Source: an uncultured Zoogloea sp.
Lineage (GTDB): Bacteria; Pseudomonadota; Gammaproteobacteria; Burkholderiales; Rhodocyclaceae
Direction of reading: 5' to 3'
NCBI GenBank assembly: GCA_937967645.1
Contig: CALBTT010000156.1
Location: forward strand, 1-21,939
DNA: 21,939 bases
In this document: piece after piece, positions 14,598 to 21,717 of the stretch
Position numbering within the stretch: the first letter of the stretch is position 1
How the letters are laid out: each line of letters starts with the position of its first letter
The notes under the pieces: generated by a model
Told to the model about the DNA's origin: nothing
Database searches by the model: none
What the model saw: the letters and a program-made list of their open reading frames with translations, nothing else
Program-made: the position numbers and the translations under genes

Positions 14598-15395
14598 ATG
14601 AAGATGATGATGCCCTTACGCCCGCTGACCCGCCTGCTCGTGCTGGCCCTGGCCCTGGCCCTGCTGGCGCTGCCCGGCCTGGCAGCGCCCAGCCCGCAGG
14701 ACATCCTGGTGGCCAGCGATGCCGTGCGCAACCCGGACTTTCCCTTCGGGCTCACCAACACCCTGGTCGAGTATCGCCAGGGCCGGCAGACCGAGAGCAG
14801 CACGCTGGCCATCTACTCCAAGGCCGATCCGGCAGGAGGGCAGTTCCGCAGCCTGGTGCGCTACACCGCGCCGGCCCGGGATGCCAACAAGCTGATCCTC
14901 TTCAACGGCAAGGACTTGTGGTTTTACGACCCGTCCAGCAAGGCCAGCATCCGCCTGTCACCCCAGCAGCGTCTGCTCGGGCAGGCCTCCAACGGTGACG
15001 TGGTGACGGTCAATTTCGCGCGGGACTACCAGGCCGTGGCAGCGGTGGAGGAGGACACCCAGGACGGCGACCGGCAGACCCGGCGCTGCCACCGGCTCAG
15101 CCTGTCCGCGGCCAACCCGGACGCCACCTACCATCGCATCGACATGTGGGTGGATGTGGCCAACGCCCGTCCGGTCAAGGCCCGCTTCTACTCGGAGAGC
15201 GGCAAGCTGCTGAAGACCGCTTACTACCGCCGCTACCAGCCCATCTTCGGCGTGCAGCGGCCGACCGAGATGGTCATCATCGACGGCCTGGAGAGCGACT
15301 GGGTCACCGTCATGCGCTACTCCGACTGGACCCGCCGCGAAGTGCCGGAGGCTTGGCTGCAGCGCGATTACCTGCCGCGCTTCAAGCCCGAATGA
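14598..15395 (+). CDS. LolA-like outer membrane lipoprotein-sorting protein
   Basis: A 265-residue secreted protein with the half-barrel LolA-like fold of the 'outer membrane lipoprotein-sorting protein' family. A signal peptide (residues 1 to about 29, MKMMMPLRPLTRLLVLALAL onward, ending before APSPQ) directs it to the periplasm; no lipobox cysteine is present. The core shows the family pattern NKLILFNGKDLWFYDPSSKA, then IRLSPQQRLLGQASNGDVV, and later ARFYSESGKLLKTAYYRRYQ and the C-terminal WTVR-like barrel edge. Such proteins shield a hydrophobic ligand during transit between membranes. The start ATG 14598 is 2 bases after the permease stop. The end overlaps the barrel gene as ATGA (15392-15395). 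It differs from the housekeeping LolA and works presumably with this operon's own ABC pair. Confidence 0.88.
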   Translation: MKMMMPLRPLTRLLVLALALALLALPGLAAPSPQDILVASDAVRNPDFPFGLTNTLVEYRQGRQTESSTLAIYSKADPAGGQFRSLVRYTAPARDANKLILFNGKDLWFYDPSSKASIRLSPQQRLLGQASNGDVVTVNFARDYQAVAAVEEDTQDGDRQTRRCHRLSLSAANPDATYHRIDMWVDVANARPVKARFYSESGKLLKTAYYRRYQPIFGVQRPTEMVIIDGLESDWVTVMRYSDWTRREVPEAWLQRDYLPRFKPE

Positions 15396-16684
15396 GCCGC
15401 TCCGGCGCCTGGCGGCGTGTTGCTGCCGCCGTCCTTGCGGTGGCCTGCGTGGCCGGCCCGGCCCGGGCGGGGGCCGCGACGGATGCCGATGATGCCGCGC
15501 TGAGCCTGGCCGACCTGCAGCCCGACGAGGTGGCGCAGGCCAGCGACTGGCGGCGTTTCATCGAGGCCGGCCTGGGGGCTTCGGCCGTGCGGGGGCAGGC
15601 GGCGATGCAGGACAGCCGGCGCCTGTCCCTGGACCTGCGCTACGAGCATGCGCTGGCGCCCGGCCTGCGCGTCTCCCTGGCCGACCGCCTGGACCTCGGC
15701 CAGCCCGCCCCCGGGGGCAGGGAGCACGCCGTCAACACCCTCAAGGAGGCCTATGTCAGCGGGCAGCTGGCGGCGGACGCCATGGCCGACCTGGGGCGGA
15801 TCAATGTGCGCAACGGCGTGGCGACGGGCTACAACCCGACCGATTACTTCCGTGAAGGGGCGGTAAGGGCGCCGATCTCGATCAATCCGGCCAGCCTGCG
15901 CGAAAACCGACAGGGGAGCATCATGCTGCGGGCACAGCGCTTGTGGGACGGTGGCTCGCTGACCGCCCTCTACGCGCCCGGCCTGGCGAGCCGGCCCAAC
16001 CCGGAGGGGCTCGCCCTCGACGTCGGCGCGACCAATGCCCGGCACCGCGCCCTGCTGGCCCTCAGTCAGCGTATCGGCGGGCTGACGCCGCAGTTCCTGG
16101 TGCAGCAGGAGGAGGCCCGGGCGACCCGCTTCGGCTTCAACCTGACCGGCCTGCTCAACGACGCCACCGTGGCCTATCTGGAGTGGTCGGGCGGGCGCAG
16201 CCCGACCCAGCTGGCCGACGCGCTGGAGGCGGTCATGCCGCCCTGCGACTGCAGCACCTGGCGCAACCGCGTCGCGGCCGGCCTGGGCTACACCACGTCC
16301 GACAAGCTCTCGCTGACGCTCGAGTTCCAGCATAACGGGGCGGGTCTTGATGGAGGTGGATGGAGCGCCCTGCGCCAGGGGCCGGTCGCCCTTTACGGCC
16401 AGTACCGGCAGGCCGTCCGGGTCAGCCAGGAGATGCCGACCCGCCGTGCCCTGTTCACCCAGGCCCTGTGGCAGGACGCCCTGATGCCCCGCCTGGACCT
16501 GGGGTTGATGCACAACCTCGACCTGGTGGACCGCAGCCGCCGCCTGTGGGCCGAGGCGCGCTACCACGTGGACAGCATGGAGTACGCCCTGCAGTGGGTG
16601 CTCCATGAGGGCGAGGCGGGCAGCGTGTATGGCGCCGTACCGGAAGCCCGCGGCTGGCAGGTGCTGGCGAGGTATTACTTCTAG
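15392..16684 (+). CDS. Outer-membrane beta-barrel protein of the ABC/LolA operon
   Basis: A 430-residue secreted protein. Residues 1 to about 27 are a signal peptide (RRVAAAVLAVACVAGPARAG). The rest alternates polar and hydrophobic residues in short strands, for example LSLDLRYEHALAPGLRVSLA, and ends in the sequence VLARYYF with a terminal phenylalanine, the usual outer-membrane assembly signal. Motifs such as GRINVRNGVATGYNPTDYF resemble barrel proteins encoded with LolA-like partners. A CDC motif (PPCDCSTW) occurs near residue 285. It is the last gene of the operon, followed by a strong terminator. The likely role is the outer-membrane end of the pathway, either acceptor or exit pore. I cannot name the cargo. 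The ATG at 15392 overlaps the LolA-like stop and gives a proper signal peptide, so the start is well supported. Confidence 0.85.
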   Translation: MSRSGAWRRVAAAVLAVACVAGPARAGAATDADDAALSLADLQPDEVAQASDWRRFIEAGLGASAVRGQAAMQDSRRLSLDLRYEHALAPGLRVSLADRLDLGQPAPGGREHAVNTLKEAYVSGQLAADAMADLGRINVRNGVATGYNPTDYFREGAVRAPISINPASLRENRQGSIMLRAQRLWDGGSLTALYAPGLASRPNPEGLALDVGATNARHRALLALSQRIGGLTPQFLVQQEEARATRFGFNLTGLLNDATVAYLEWSGGRSPTQLADALEAVMPPCDCSTWRNRVAAGLGYTTSDKLSLTLEFQHNGAGLDGGGWSALRQGPVALYGQYRQAVRVSQEMPTRRALFTQALWQDALMPRLDLGLMHNLDLVDRSRRLWAEARYHVDSMEYALQWVLHEGEAGSVYGAVPEARGWQVLARYYF

Positions 16685-16707
16685 CTGCGGGTTTGTACGG
16701 GCGAAAC

Positions 16708-16741
16708 AAAAAGGCCGGTTCCCAGGGGAACCGGCCTTTTT
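16708..16741. terminator. Bidirectional Rho-independent terminator
   Basis: A long stem (AAAAAGGCCGGTTCC paired with GGAACCGGCCTTTTT) has a very short loop around 16723-16726 and gives a T-run on both strands. It ends the + strand envelope operon and, read from the other side, the - strand tRNA-Gly/tRNA-Thr transcript. Confidence 0.92.
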
Positions 16742-16751
16742 GCCTATCGGG

Positions 16752-16826
16752 TGGTGCTCATGGGCAGGATTGAACTGCCGACCTCTCCCTTACCAAGGGA
16801 GTGCTCTGCCACTGAGCTACATGAGC
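16752..16826 (-). tRNA. tRNA-Thr (anticodon GGT)
   Basis: Full cloverleaf on the minus strand. The acceptor is GCTCATG/CATGAGC, the D stem GCTC/GAGC, and the anticodon stem CTCCC/GGGAG with loop TTGGTAA (anticodon GGT). The T arm is GGCAG-TTCAATC-CTGCC. The CCA end is encoded (16752-16754). It lies 47 bases downstream of tRNA-Gly and just before the shared terminator. Confidence 0.96.
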
Positions 16827-16873
16827 GTTATCCCGTAGTGTCCGCACCGGATGGCAACCGGGGGACGGGAAAC

Positions 16874-16949
16874 TGGAGCGGCAGAAGAGTCTCGAACTCT
16901 CGACCTCAACCTTGGCAAGGTTGCGCTCTACCAACTGAGCTACTGCCGC
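16874..16949 (-). tRNA. tRNA-Gly (anticodon GCC)
   Basis: Full cloverleaf on the minus strand. The acceptor is GCGGCAG/CTGCCGC, the D stem GCTC/GAGC, and the anticodon stem CAACC/GGTTG with loop TTGCCAA (anticodon GCC). The T arm is GAGAG-TTCGAGA-CTCTT with one G-T pair. The CCA end is encoded (16874-16876). It is probably co-transcribed with tRNA-Thr. Confidence 0.96.
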
Positions 16950-17019
16950 TTTGTATCGCGTTTTGTATCGATTTTGACCAGCGTTTTGACTGCTTGCGCT
17001 GCGTCTGTCGAAGGCCGGC

Positions 17020-17049
17020 ACTATACCCGAAAGTTGGAATTTGTACACC
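17020..17049 (-). promoter_or_regulatory. Candidate promoter of the tRNA-Gly/tRNA-Thr unit
   Basis: On the minus strand TATAGT (17020-17025) is followed by the GC-rich stretch GCCGGCC, as is common for stringently controlled stable-RNA promoters. The -35 (GTGTAC, 17043-17048) is poor, so the call rests mainly on the -10, the discriminator and the position about 70 bases before the tRNA. Confidence 0.4.
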
Positions 17050-17169
17050 TCGCGATTGAAATTTTTCATCATCAGAAGCCGCTCCGGGGGGCTCGGGCAC
17101 CGCTCAGGCCTCCCCTCATTCTACGAAATTCCATTTAGATCAACGCTGTAGGTCCAGCCCATCGTGCGA

Positions 17170-17204
17170 TGTGCCCGTTTGGTGCGGCGCACCGGGCGCG
17201 TGCC
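17170..17204 (+). promoter_or_regulatory. Paired NtrC-like upstream activator sites
   Basis: Two adjacent sequences each match the NtrC dyad TGCACC-N5-GGTGCA at 9 of 12 positions: 17170-17186 (TGTGCC-N5-GGTGCG) and 17188-17204 (CGCACC-N5-CGTGCC). They lie about 100-120 bases upstream of the sigma-54 start site, the normal place for enhancer sites. They share a perfect GGTGC-GGC-GCACC palindrome (17181-17193). Confidence 0.55.
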
Positions 17205-17270
17205 GGGTTTTTGTGCATGCCTTCCCGGAATGATTTTCCAAGTGATTGATTCTTAAGGGGCTGCCGTTCC

Positions 17271-17286
17271 TGGCACAGCTTGTGCT
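17271..17286 (+). promoter_or_regulatory. Sigma-54 (RpoN) promoter of glnK-amtB
   Basis: TGGCAC-AGCTT-GTGCT matches the consensus TGGCAC-N5-TTGCW at all but one position, with the invariant GG (17272-17273) and GC (17284-17285) correctly spaced. The expected transcript start is near 17297. With the NtrC-like sites upstream it indicates induction under nitrogen limitation, the classical control of glnK-amtB. Confidence 0.85.
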
Positions 17287-17334
17287 CATTGAAGGGAAAC
17301 TTTTTTTCATTCTGTGCAAATAGGGAGTAGAGCC

Positions 17335-17388
17335 ATGAAGTTTCCGCAAAGGACGCAGGCCTGCCAGTCACACGGGAGCCGGCCATGA
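17335..17388 (+). CDS. 17-residue leader ORF overlapping the glnK start
   Basis: A short reading frame (MKFPQRTQACQSHGSRP) with a good ribosome site, GGGAG at 17323-17327, 7 bases before its ATG. Its TGA overlaps the glnK ATG as ATGA. This is the arrangement of translationally coupled genes. It does not resemble a known attenuator peptide, and it has no run of a single amino acid. It may be a coupling device, or an accidental frame in the leader; glnK also has its own GGGAG before its ATG. Confidence 0.4.
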   Translation: MKFPQRTQACQSHGSRP

Positions 17389-17723
17389 AATGGATCAGCG
17401 CAATCATCAAGCCCTTCAAGCTCGATGAGGTCCGCATGGCCCTCAACGCGGCGGGCGTGCCCGGGCTGACGGTGACCGACGTGAAGGGGTTCGGCCGCCA
17501 GAAGGGGCATACCGAGTTGTACCGGGGAGCCGAGTACGTGGTCGATTTCCTGCCCAAGGTGAAGGTGGAAGCGGCGGTGCCGGACGAGGCGCTGGATGCG
17601 GCGATCGCCGCCATCGAGCAGGCCGCCGGGACCGGCAAGATCGGCGACGGGAAGATCTTCGTCTTCGACCTGGAACGCGCCATCCGTATCCGCACCGGCG
17701 AGTCCGGCAGCGAAGCCCTCTGA
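17385..17723 (+). CDS. glnK: P-II nitrogen regulatory protein GlnK
   Basis: A 112-residue P-II signal protein that forms a trimer, binds ATP/ADP and 2-oxoglutarate, and reports nitrogen status to AmtB, NtrB and GlnE-type partners. The T-loop (residues about 37-55) includes Y51 in ELYRGAEYVVDFLPKVK, the uridylylation site. The B-loop contains TGKIGDGKIFV (83-93), which binds the nucleotide phosphates. K90 and the C-terminal RIRTGESGSEAL complete the family pattern. When ammonium is plentiful, the unmodified form blocks AmtB. The gene lies directly before amtB, 10 bases apart, which marks it as glnK rather than glnB, and is preceded by NtrC/sigma-54 sites. Confidence 0.95.
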   Translation: MKWISAIIKPFKLDEVRMALNAAGVPGLTVTDVKGFGRQKGHTELYRGAEYVVDFLPKVKVEAAVPDEALDAAIAAIEQAAGTGKIGDGKIFVFDLERAIRIRTGESGSEAL

Positions 17724-17733
17724 GGAGAATCCC

Positions 17734-19197
17734 ATGAAACGCCTGATGTTTTTCGCAAGTCTGCTGTTTGCCCTGTTCATGACCGCGCCGGCCTGGGCCG
17801 AGGATGCGCCCGCCGCCGCAGCTGCCGTCTCGGCGGGTGCCGATGCGGCCAGCGCGGCTGCCCCGGCGGCGGCCCCCGCTGCCGCCCCCGTGCCCAACAA
17901 GGGCGACACGGCCTGGCTGATCACCGCGACCCTGCTGGTGGTGATGATGGCGACGCCCGGCCTCGGCCTGTTCTACGGCGGCATGGTCCGCTCCAAGAAC
18001 ATGCTGTCGGTGCTGATGCAGACCCTGGTGATCTTCTGTCTGCTCGGTGTGCTGTGGGCGGTGTATGGCTACAGCCTGGCCTTCACCGATGGCAACGCCT
18101 TCATCGGCGGCTTCGACAAGCTGTTCATGAAGGGTGTGACGCCCGAGACCGTGGTGGCCACCTTCACCAAGGGGGTCGTGCTGCCCGAGTACCTCTTCGC
18201 GTCCTTCGAGCTGACCTTCGCCGCCATCACGCCGGCGCTGATCATCGGTGGCTTCGCGGAGCGCATCAAGTTCTCGGCGGTGCTGATCTTCATGGTGCTG
18301 TGGTTCACCTTCTCCTACATCCCGATGGCCCACATGGTGTGGTACTGGGCGGGCCCGGATGCCTTCACCTCTGCCGAGGCGGCTGCCAAGGCGGGTGAAT
18401 TCGCCGGCTTCCTGTTCAACAAGGGCGCCCTCGACTTCGCCGGTGGCACCGTGGTGCACATCAATGCGGGTATCGCCGCCCTGGTGGGGGCCTACATGGT
18501 CGGCCCGCGCATCGGCTACCGTCGTGAATCGATGGCCCCCCACAGCCTGGTGATGACCCTGGTCGGCGCCTCGCTGCTGTTCGTCGGCTGGTTCGGCTTC
18601 AACGTGGGCTCCGCCCTCGAAGCCGGCTCCACCGCGGGTCTGGCCTTCTTCAACACCCTGGTGGCCACCTGCGCCGCAACCGTTTCCTGGACCATCGTGG
18701 AAGCGCTGTTCAAGGGCAAGCCCTCGATGCTGGGCGCGGTGTCCGGCGCCATCGCCGGCCTGGTGGTGATTACCCCGGCCTGCGGCCTGGTGGGGCCGAT
18801 GGGCGCCATCATCATGGGTCTGCTGGGCGGCATCGTCTGCTACTGGGGCGTCAATGGCCTGAAGCGCATGCTGGGGGTGGATGACAGCCTCGACGTGTTC
18901 GGCGTGCATGGCGTCGGCGGCATCCTGGGTGCGCTGCTCACCGGCGTCTTCGCCGCCCCCGAACTGGGTGGCGCCGGCATCTGGGACTACGTTGCCAACG
19001 CACCGGGTGCCTTCGACATGAGCGCCCAGATGGTGGCCCAGGCCTGGGGTGTCGGCACCGCCGTGGTGTGGTCGGGGGTGGTGTCCTACATCGCCTTCAA
19101 GCTGATCGACCTCACCATCGGCCTGCGCGTCAATGAGGAAGACGAGCGCGAGGGTCTCGACCTCGCCGCCCACGGCGAATCGGCTTACCACCATTGA
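17734..19197 (+). CDS. amtB: Ammonium transporter AmtB
   Basis: A 487-residue inner-membrane ammonium channel. A signal peptide (1-22, ending PAWA before EDAP) and an Ala/Pro-rich spacer (about 23-53) precede the 11-helix core, which begins near TAWLITATLLVVMMATPGLG. The pore twin histidines are H242 (GGTVVHINAG) and H392 (DVFGVHGVGG). Other family marks are GLGLFYGGMVRSKN and the C-terminal tail with NEEDEREGLDLAAHGESAY, which contacts GlnK. The ribosome site GAGGAGAA (17722-17729) overlaps the glnK stop, and ATG 17734 is therefore well supported. It is co-transcribed with glnK and probably with the receptor-like gene that starts 15 bases after its stop. Confidence 0.96.
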   Translation: MKRLMFFASLLFALFMTAPAWAEDAPAAAAAVSAGADAASAAAPAAAPAAAPVPNKGDTAWLITATLLVVMMATPGLGLFYGGMVRSKNMLSVLMQTLVIFCLLGVLWAVYGYSLAFTDGNAFIGGFDKLFMKGVTPETVVATFTKGVVLPEYLFASFELTFAAITPALIIGGFAERIKFSAVLIFMVLWFTFSYIPMAHMVWYWAGPDAFTSAEAAAKAGEFAGFLFNKGALDFAGGTVVHINAGIAALVGAYMVGPRIGYRRESMAPHSLVMTLVGASLLFVGWFGFNVGSALEAGSTAGLAFFNTLVATCAATVSWTIVEALFKGKPSMLGAVSGAIAGLVVITPACGLVGPMGAIIMGLLGGIVCYWGVNGLKRMLGVDDSLDVFGVHGVGGILGALLTGVFAAPELGGAGIWDYVANAPGAFDMSAQMVAQAWGVGTAVVWSGVVSYIAFKLIDLTIGLRVNEEDEREGLDLAAHGESAYHH

Positions 19198-19211
19198 GCG
19201 GAGCGGCGGCC

Positions 19212-21011
19212 ATGATGCTCTGGATGAAAGGAATCCTGGGCCCCCGCGGGGGTGACTTCGTGGCCGCCGACGACGCGGTCGGTGACAACCAGGCCGGCGC
19301 CGTGCCGGCCGGGCCGGACAGCCCCTCGCCGGGGCATGCCCTGGCGGCCTGGGGGCGCCGCATTGGCCACCTGGTCCGCCATGGCCTGAATGCCGAGTCG
19401 GCCCACGCGGCCCATCAGGGCGAGGTGGCTGCCCGCATCCAGGCCATGACCGGCGAGACGGCGCGCAGCCAGACCGCCATGAATCAGGGCAGCGAGCAGG
19501 CCCTGCTCCTGCGCGACCGGGCCGTGGCCACCCTGTCTGAAACCGGGCAGGGCGTCAGCGCCGGGCTGGCCGAGCTCGAGGCCACCCTGGCCGACAAGGT
19601 CGGACGCATCGGGCAGGTGGTGCGTGTGCTCGAGAAGATCGGCCGCGATCTCGACCTGCTGGCCCTCAATGCCGCCATCCAGGCGGCCAGTGCAGGGGAG
19701 CAGGGGCGGGCCTTCGCGGTGGTGGCCGACAGCATCCGGGCCCTGGCCGGCGATACCGTGGCGAATGCCAAGAGCGCCTCGAGGCTGCTCGATTTCAGTG
19801 ATTTCCAGACGCGTCTGGAAGGATTCCGCAGCACCAGTTCCGCCAGCGTGGCGGCGGCCAACCGGGAGACCGGGGAGGCCTTCGCGCGCATCGGCGAAAC
19901 CTTCGACGGCCTGCGCGGCTCGCTGGCCGCACTGGAGGAGCATGGCCGGGTGATCGCGGCCATGCATGCCCTCAACCAGAGCACCTTCGATCGACAGCGT
20001 CTCAAGCTTGAATGGGCCGAGCGTCTCGCCCGCGACCTGGGCCGCCTGGACCGGCTGCCGCGCGACGGCATCCTGCCGGCGCTGGCGCCGCTGCTGGAGC
20101 GGGAAGGGGTGCAGGCCGAGCGCGGCTTCGATCGCCTGGCGGCGATCCGCGCCCGCGGCACCCTGAGGGTGGCCATCGAGCCGGCCTTCAAGGGCCTGTC
20201 CTTCCGCATGAAGGCGGGGGAGCCCCTGCGCGGGCTCGATGTGGATTACGCCCGGGCCTTCGCCAAGTCCATCGGGGTCAAGGTGGAGTTCATCGAGCAT
20301 CCCTGGGATCAATGTACCGAGCTGCTGCAGGCCGGCCGGCGTCCCGGTGAGGCCGAGGCCGACCTGGTATGGAGCGCCCTGCCGCCCAACGCGGCCTACA
20401 AGGGCGTGGCCTTTTCGGAGAGCTACACCTATCTCAACTACGTCCTGGCCCGGCGCCAGGGCGACGAACGCATCAGCGGTCTGGCCAGCCTTGAAGGCAA
20501 GGTGCTGGGCTGCATCAATGATCCGGCGGCCTTTGCCGCCCTGGAGGCCGCCGGGCTGCGCTGGAGCAAGCATAGCCGGGGTGGCCCGGGCACGGTGCGT
20601 CTGGCCAATCTGATCGGTTACTCGGACCAGGGCGTGATCCACGACGCGCTGGCCGACGGCACGGTGGATGCCTTTGCGGTGGATCACCCGATCTTCGCCT
20701 GGGCCTGCTATGGCAAGGACAGCCCCTGGCGGGGGCGCATCGAGATCCTGCCGCAGCCGCTTTCGGCACAGCCCTGGTTCTACGCCGTGGGGGTGGCCGA
20801 CGACCCCTCGTCGCTGGCGCTCCTGCAGGCGGTCAACCGCTTCATTGCGACTTTCACCCCCAGCCGCGAGCGGGAGAGCATCGAGCGCAACTGGCAGTTC
20901 GAGGTGATCAAGGGTAGCGGTAGCTACCGCAGCGAGCCGGGTGGCTTGCGTGGCGAAGAGGCGCTGGCCGCGGACTGCGCCCGCACCGGCGAGGGGCTTG
21001 CCCGCGCCTGA
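19212..21011 (+). CDS. Soluble chemoreceptor-like (MCP) protein fused to a family 3 solute-binding domain
   Basis: A 599-residue protein without signal peptide or membrane helix, so it should be cytoplasmic. Residues about 60-260 are helical and contain the methyl-accepting receptor hairpin: LLALNAAIQAASAGEQGRAFAVVADSIRALA, here split as LLALNAAIQAASAGEQ (149-164) and GRAFAVVADSIRALAG (165-180). It differs from the canonical tip: QTN is RDL and IEAARAGE is IQAASAGE. The flanking methylation helices are short. Residues about 310-565 are a bacterial extracellular solute-binding protein family 3 domain (RGTLRVAIEPAFKGLSF, GLDVDYARAFAKSIGVKVEF, DLVWSALPPN, WFYAVGVADD). Such domains normally sit in the periplasm and bind amino acids. 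ATG 19212 is chosen for GGAG at 19200-19203. Its position 15 bases after amtB suggests nitrogen-linked sensing. It could be a receptor, or a degenerate non-chemotactic regulator. Confidence 0.85.
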   Translation: MMLWMKGILGPRGGDFVAADDAVGDNQAGAVPAGPDSPSPGHALAAWGRRIGHLVRHGLNAESAHAAHQGEVAARIQAMTGETARSQTAMNQGSEQALLLRDRAVATLSETGQGVSAGLAELEATLADKVGRIGQVVRVLEKIGRDLDLLALNAAIQAASAGEQGRAFAVVADSIRALAGDTVANAKSASRLLDFSDFQTRLEGFRSTSSASVAAANRETGEAFARIGETFDGLRGSLAALEEHGRVIAAMHALNQSTFDRQRLKLEWAERLARDLGRLDRLPRDGILPALAPLLEREGVQAERGFDRLAAIRARGTLRVAIEPAFKGLSFRMKAGEPLRGLDVDYARAFAKSIGVKVEFIEHPWDQCTELLQAGRRPGEAEADLVWSALPPNAAYKGVAFSESYTYLNYVLARRQGDERISGLASLEGKVLGCINDPAAFAALEAAGLRWSKHSRGGPGTVRLANLIGYSDQGVIHDALADGTVDAFAVDHPIFAWACYGKDSPWRGRIEILPQPLSAQPWFYAVGVADDPSSLALLQAVNRFIATFTPSRERESIERNWQFEVIKGSGSYRSEPGGLRGEEALAADCARTGEGLARA

Positions 21012-21013
21012 GT

Positions 21014-21030
21014 CCGGGCCTGGGGCCCGG
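21014..21030. terminator. GC-rich hairpin between convergent genes
   Basis: CCGGGCC-TGG-GGCCCGG is a perfect 7-bp stem just after the receptor-like gene and before the end of the convergent XRE gene. There is no T-run on either side, so it may be a bidirectional Rho-independent-like or processing hairpin, or chance. Confidence 0.35.
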
Positions 21031-21041
21031 CTGGGTCGGCC

Positions 21042-21644
21042 TCAGCCGGCCTCGCCGCCGCTGGGGTACATCAGCACGCTGAGAAAGCGGATCGGGCACT
21101 TCGTCAGCTTCTCGGGGCCGTGGGGAATGTCGGCACGGAAGGTCAGCGCATCCCCCGGGGTCAGCACATAGGTGTTCTGCCCATGCCGGTACTCGATCTC
21201 GCCTTCCAGCATGTAGATGAACTCGGTGCCCGGGTGCTCGAAGATCGGGAAGGTCTCGGACTCGTGATCGATGGTGATCAGGAAGGGTTCGAAGACCTTG
21301 GTCGGCCCCTGGTCATAGGCCAGCAGGTGGTAGGTGTGGCCCTTCTTGGTGCCCCGCCGCACCACCTCCATGCCCTCACCGTGCTTCACCAGCTGGGCGC
21401 TGCCGTCCCGCACGTCGTAGCCCCGGAACAGGGTGGCGATGGAGACACCCAGGGCCGCCGCCAGGCGCGACAGGGTGTCGAGGCTGGTGGCGGTCTGCGC
21501 ATTTTCGATCTTGGACAGCATGCCCCGGCTGATTCCGGCCAGGTTCGCCACGTCGGCGATGGTCAGGCCGTGCTTCTGGCGCAGGTCGCGGATCGTGTTG
21601 CCCAGATACCGCTCCAGGCTGCCGCTGCCTTCTTGCTCGCTCAT
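21042..21644 (-). CDS. XRE family transcriptional regulator with C-terminal cupin domain
   Basis: A 200-residue DNA-binding protein. Residues 14-70 are a helix-turn-helix of the XRE/Cro type (IRDLRQKHGLTIADVANLAG, ISRGMLSKIENAQTATSLDTL). Residues about 118-190 are a cupin with candidate metal or ligand residues H137, E141 and H175 (FEHPGTEFIYMLEGEIEY; LTPGDALTFRADIPHGPEK). In this class the cupin senses a small molecule, and the protein controls nearby catabolic or one-carbon genes. ATG 21644 is chosen for the strong ribosome site AGGAAGGA about 7 bases before it; a TTG 21 bases further upstream would add seven residues but would swallow that ribosome site. It is divergent from purU, across a 147-base AT-rich gap with several dyads. 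Regulation of purU and itself is likely by position. Ligand unknown. Confidence 0.92.
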   Translation of the reverse strand: MSEQEGSGSLERYLGNTIRDLRQKHGLTIADVANLAGISRGMLSKIENAQTATSLDTLSRLAAALGVSIATLFRGYDVRDGSAQLVKHGEGMEVVRRGTKKGHTYHLLAYDQGPTKVFEPFLITIDHESETFPIFEHPGTEFIYMLEGEIEYRHGQNTYVLTPGDALTFRADIPHGPEKLTKCPIRFLSVLMYPSGGEAG

Positions 21645-21663
21645 CGGTCGTCCTTCCTCAATC

Positions 21664-21678
21664 AATTCCAGAGGAATT
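21664..21678. promoter_or_regulatory. Perfect inverted repeat upstream of the XRE-cupin gene
   Basis: AATTCC-AGA-GGAATT is a perfect 6-3-6 dyad just upstream of the XRE ribosome site. It is a good candidate autoregulatory operator. A second, imperfect dyad TATACGAA/TTCGTTATA (21744-21767) lies on the purU side. Confidence 0.4.
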
Positions 21679-21717
21679 ATTGCACATCACCGCGTGTTTC
21701 ACTTAAGGAAAAAATAG

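Larger units (their letters stand above)
16950..17334. other. Intergenic region between tRNA-Gly and the glnK leader
   Basis: A 385-base stretch without a protein gene, and less GC-rich than its surroundings. It holds the likely tRNA promoter (minus strand), paired NtrC-like sites and a sigma-54 promoter (plus strand), each listed separately. I see nothing recognisable in roughly 17050-17165. Confidence 0.8.

Noticed and set aside
16950..17019. Possible third tRNA upstream of tRNA-Gly
   Set aside because: No acceptor, D-arm or T-arm pattern could be found on either strand.
17443..19194. Open frame of 583 codons antisense to glnK and amtB
   Set aside because: It is His/Gly/Gln-rich with no domain, and lies opposite two certain genes.
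19185..20687. Open frame of 500 codons antisense to the receptor-like gene
   Set aside because: The sense strand holds the MCP and solute-binding motifs; the antisense product shows no family features.
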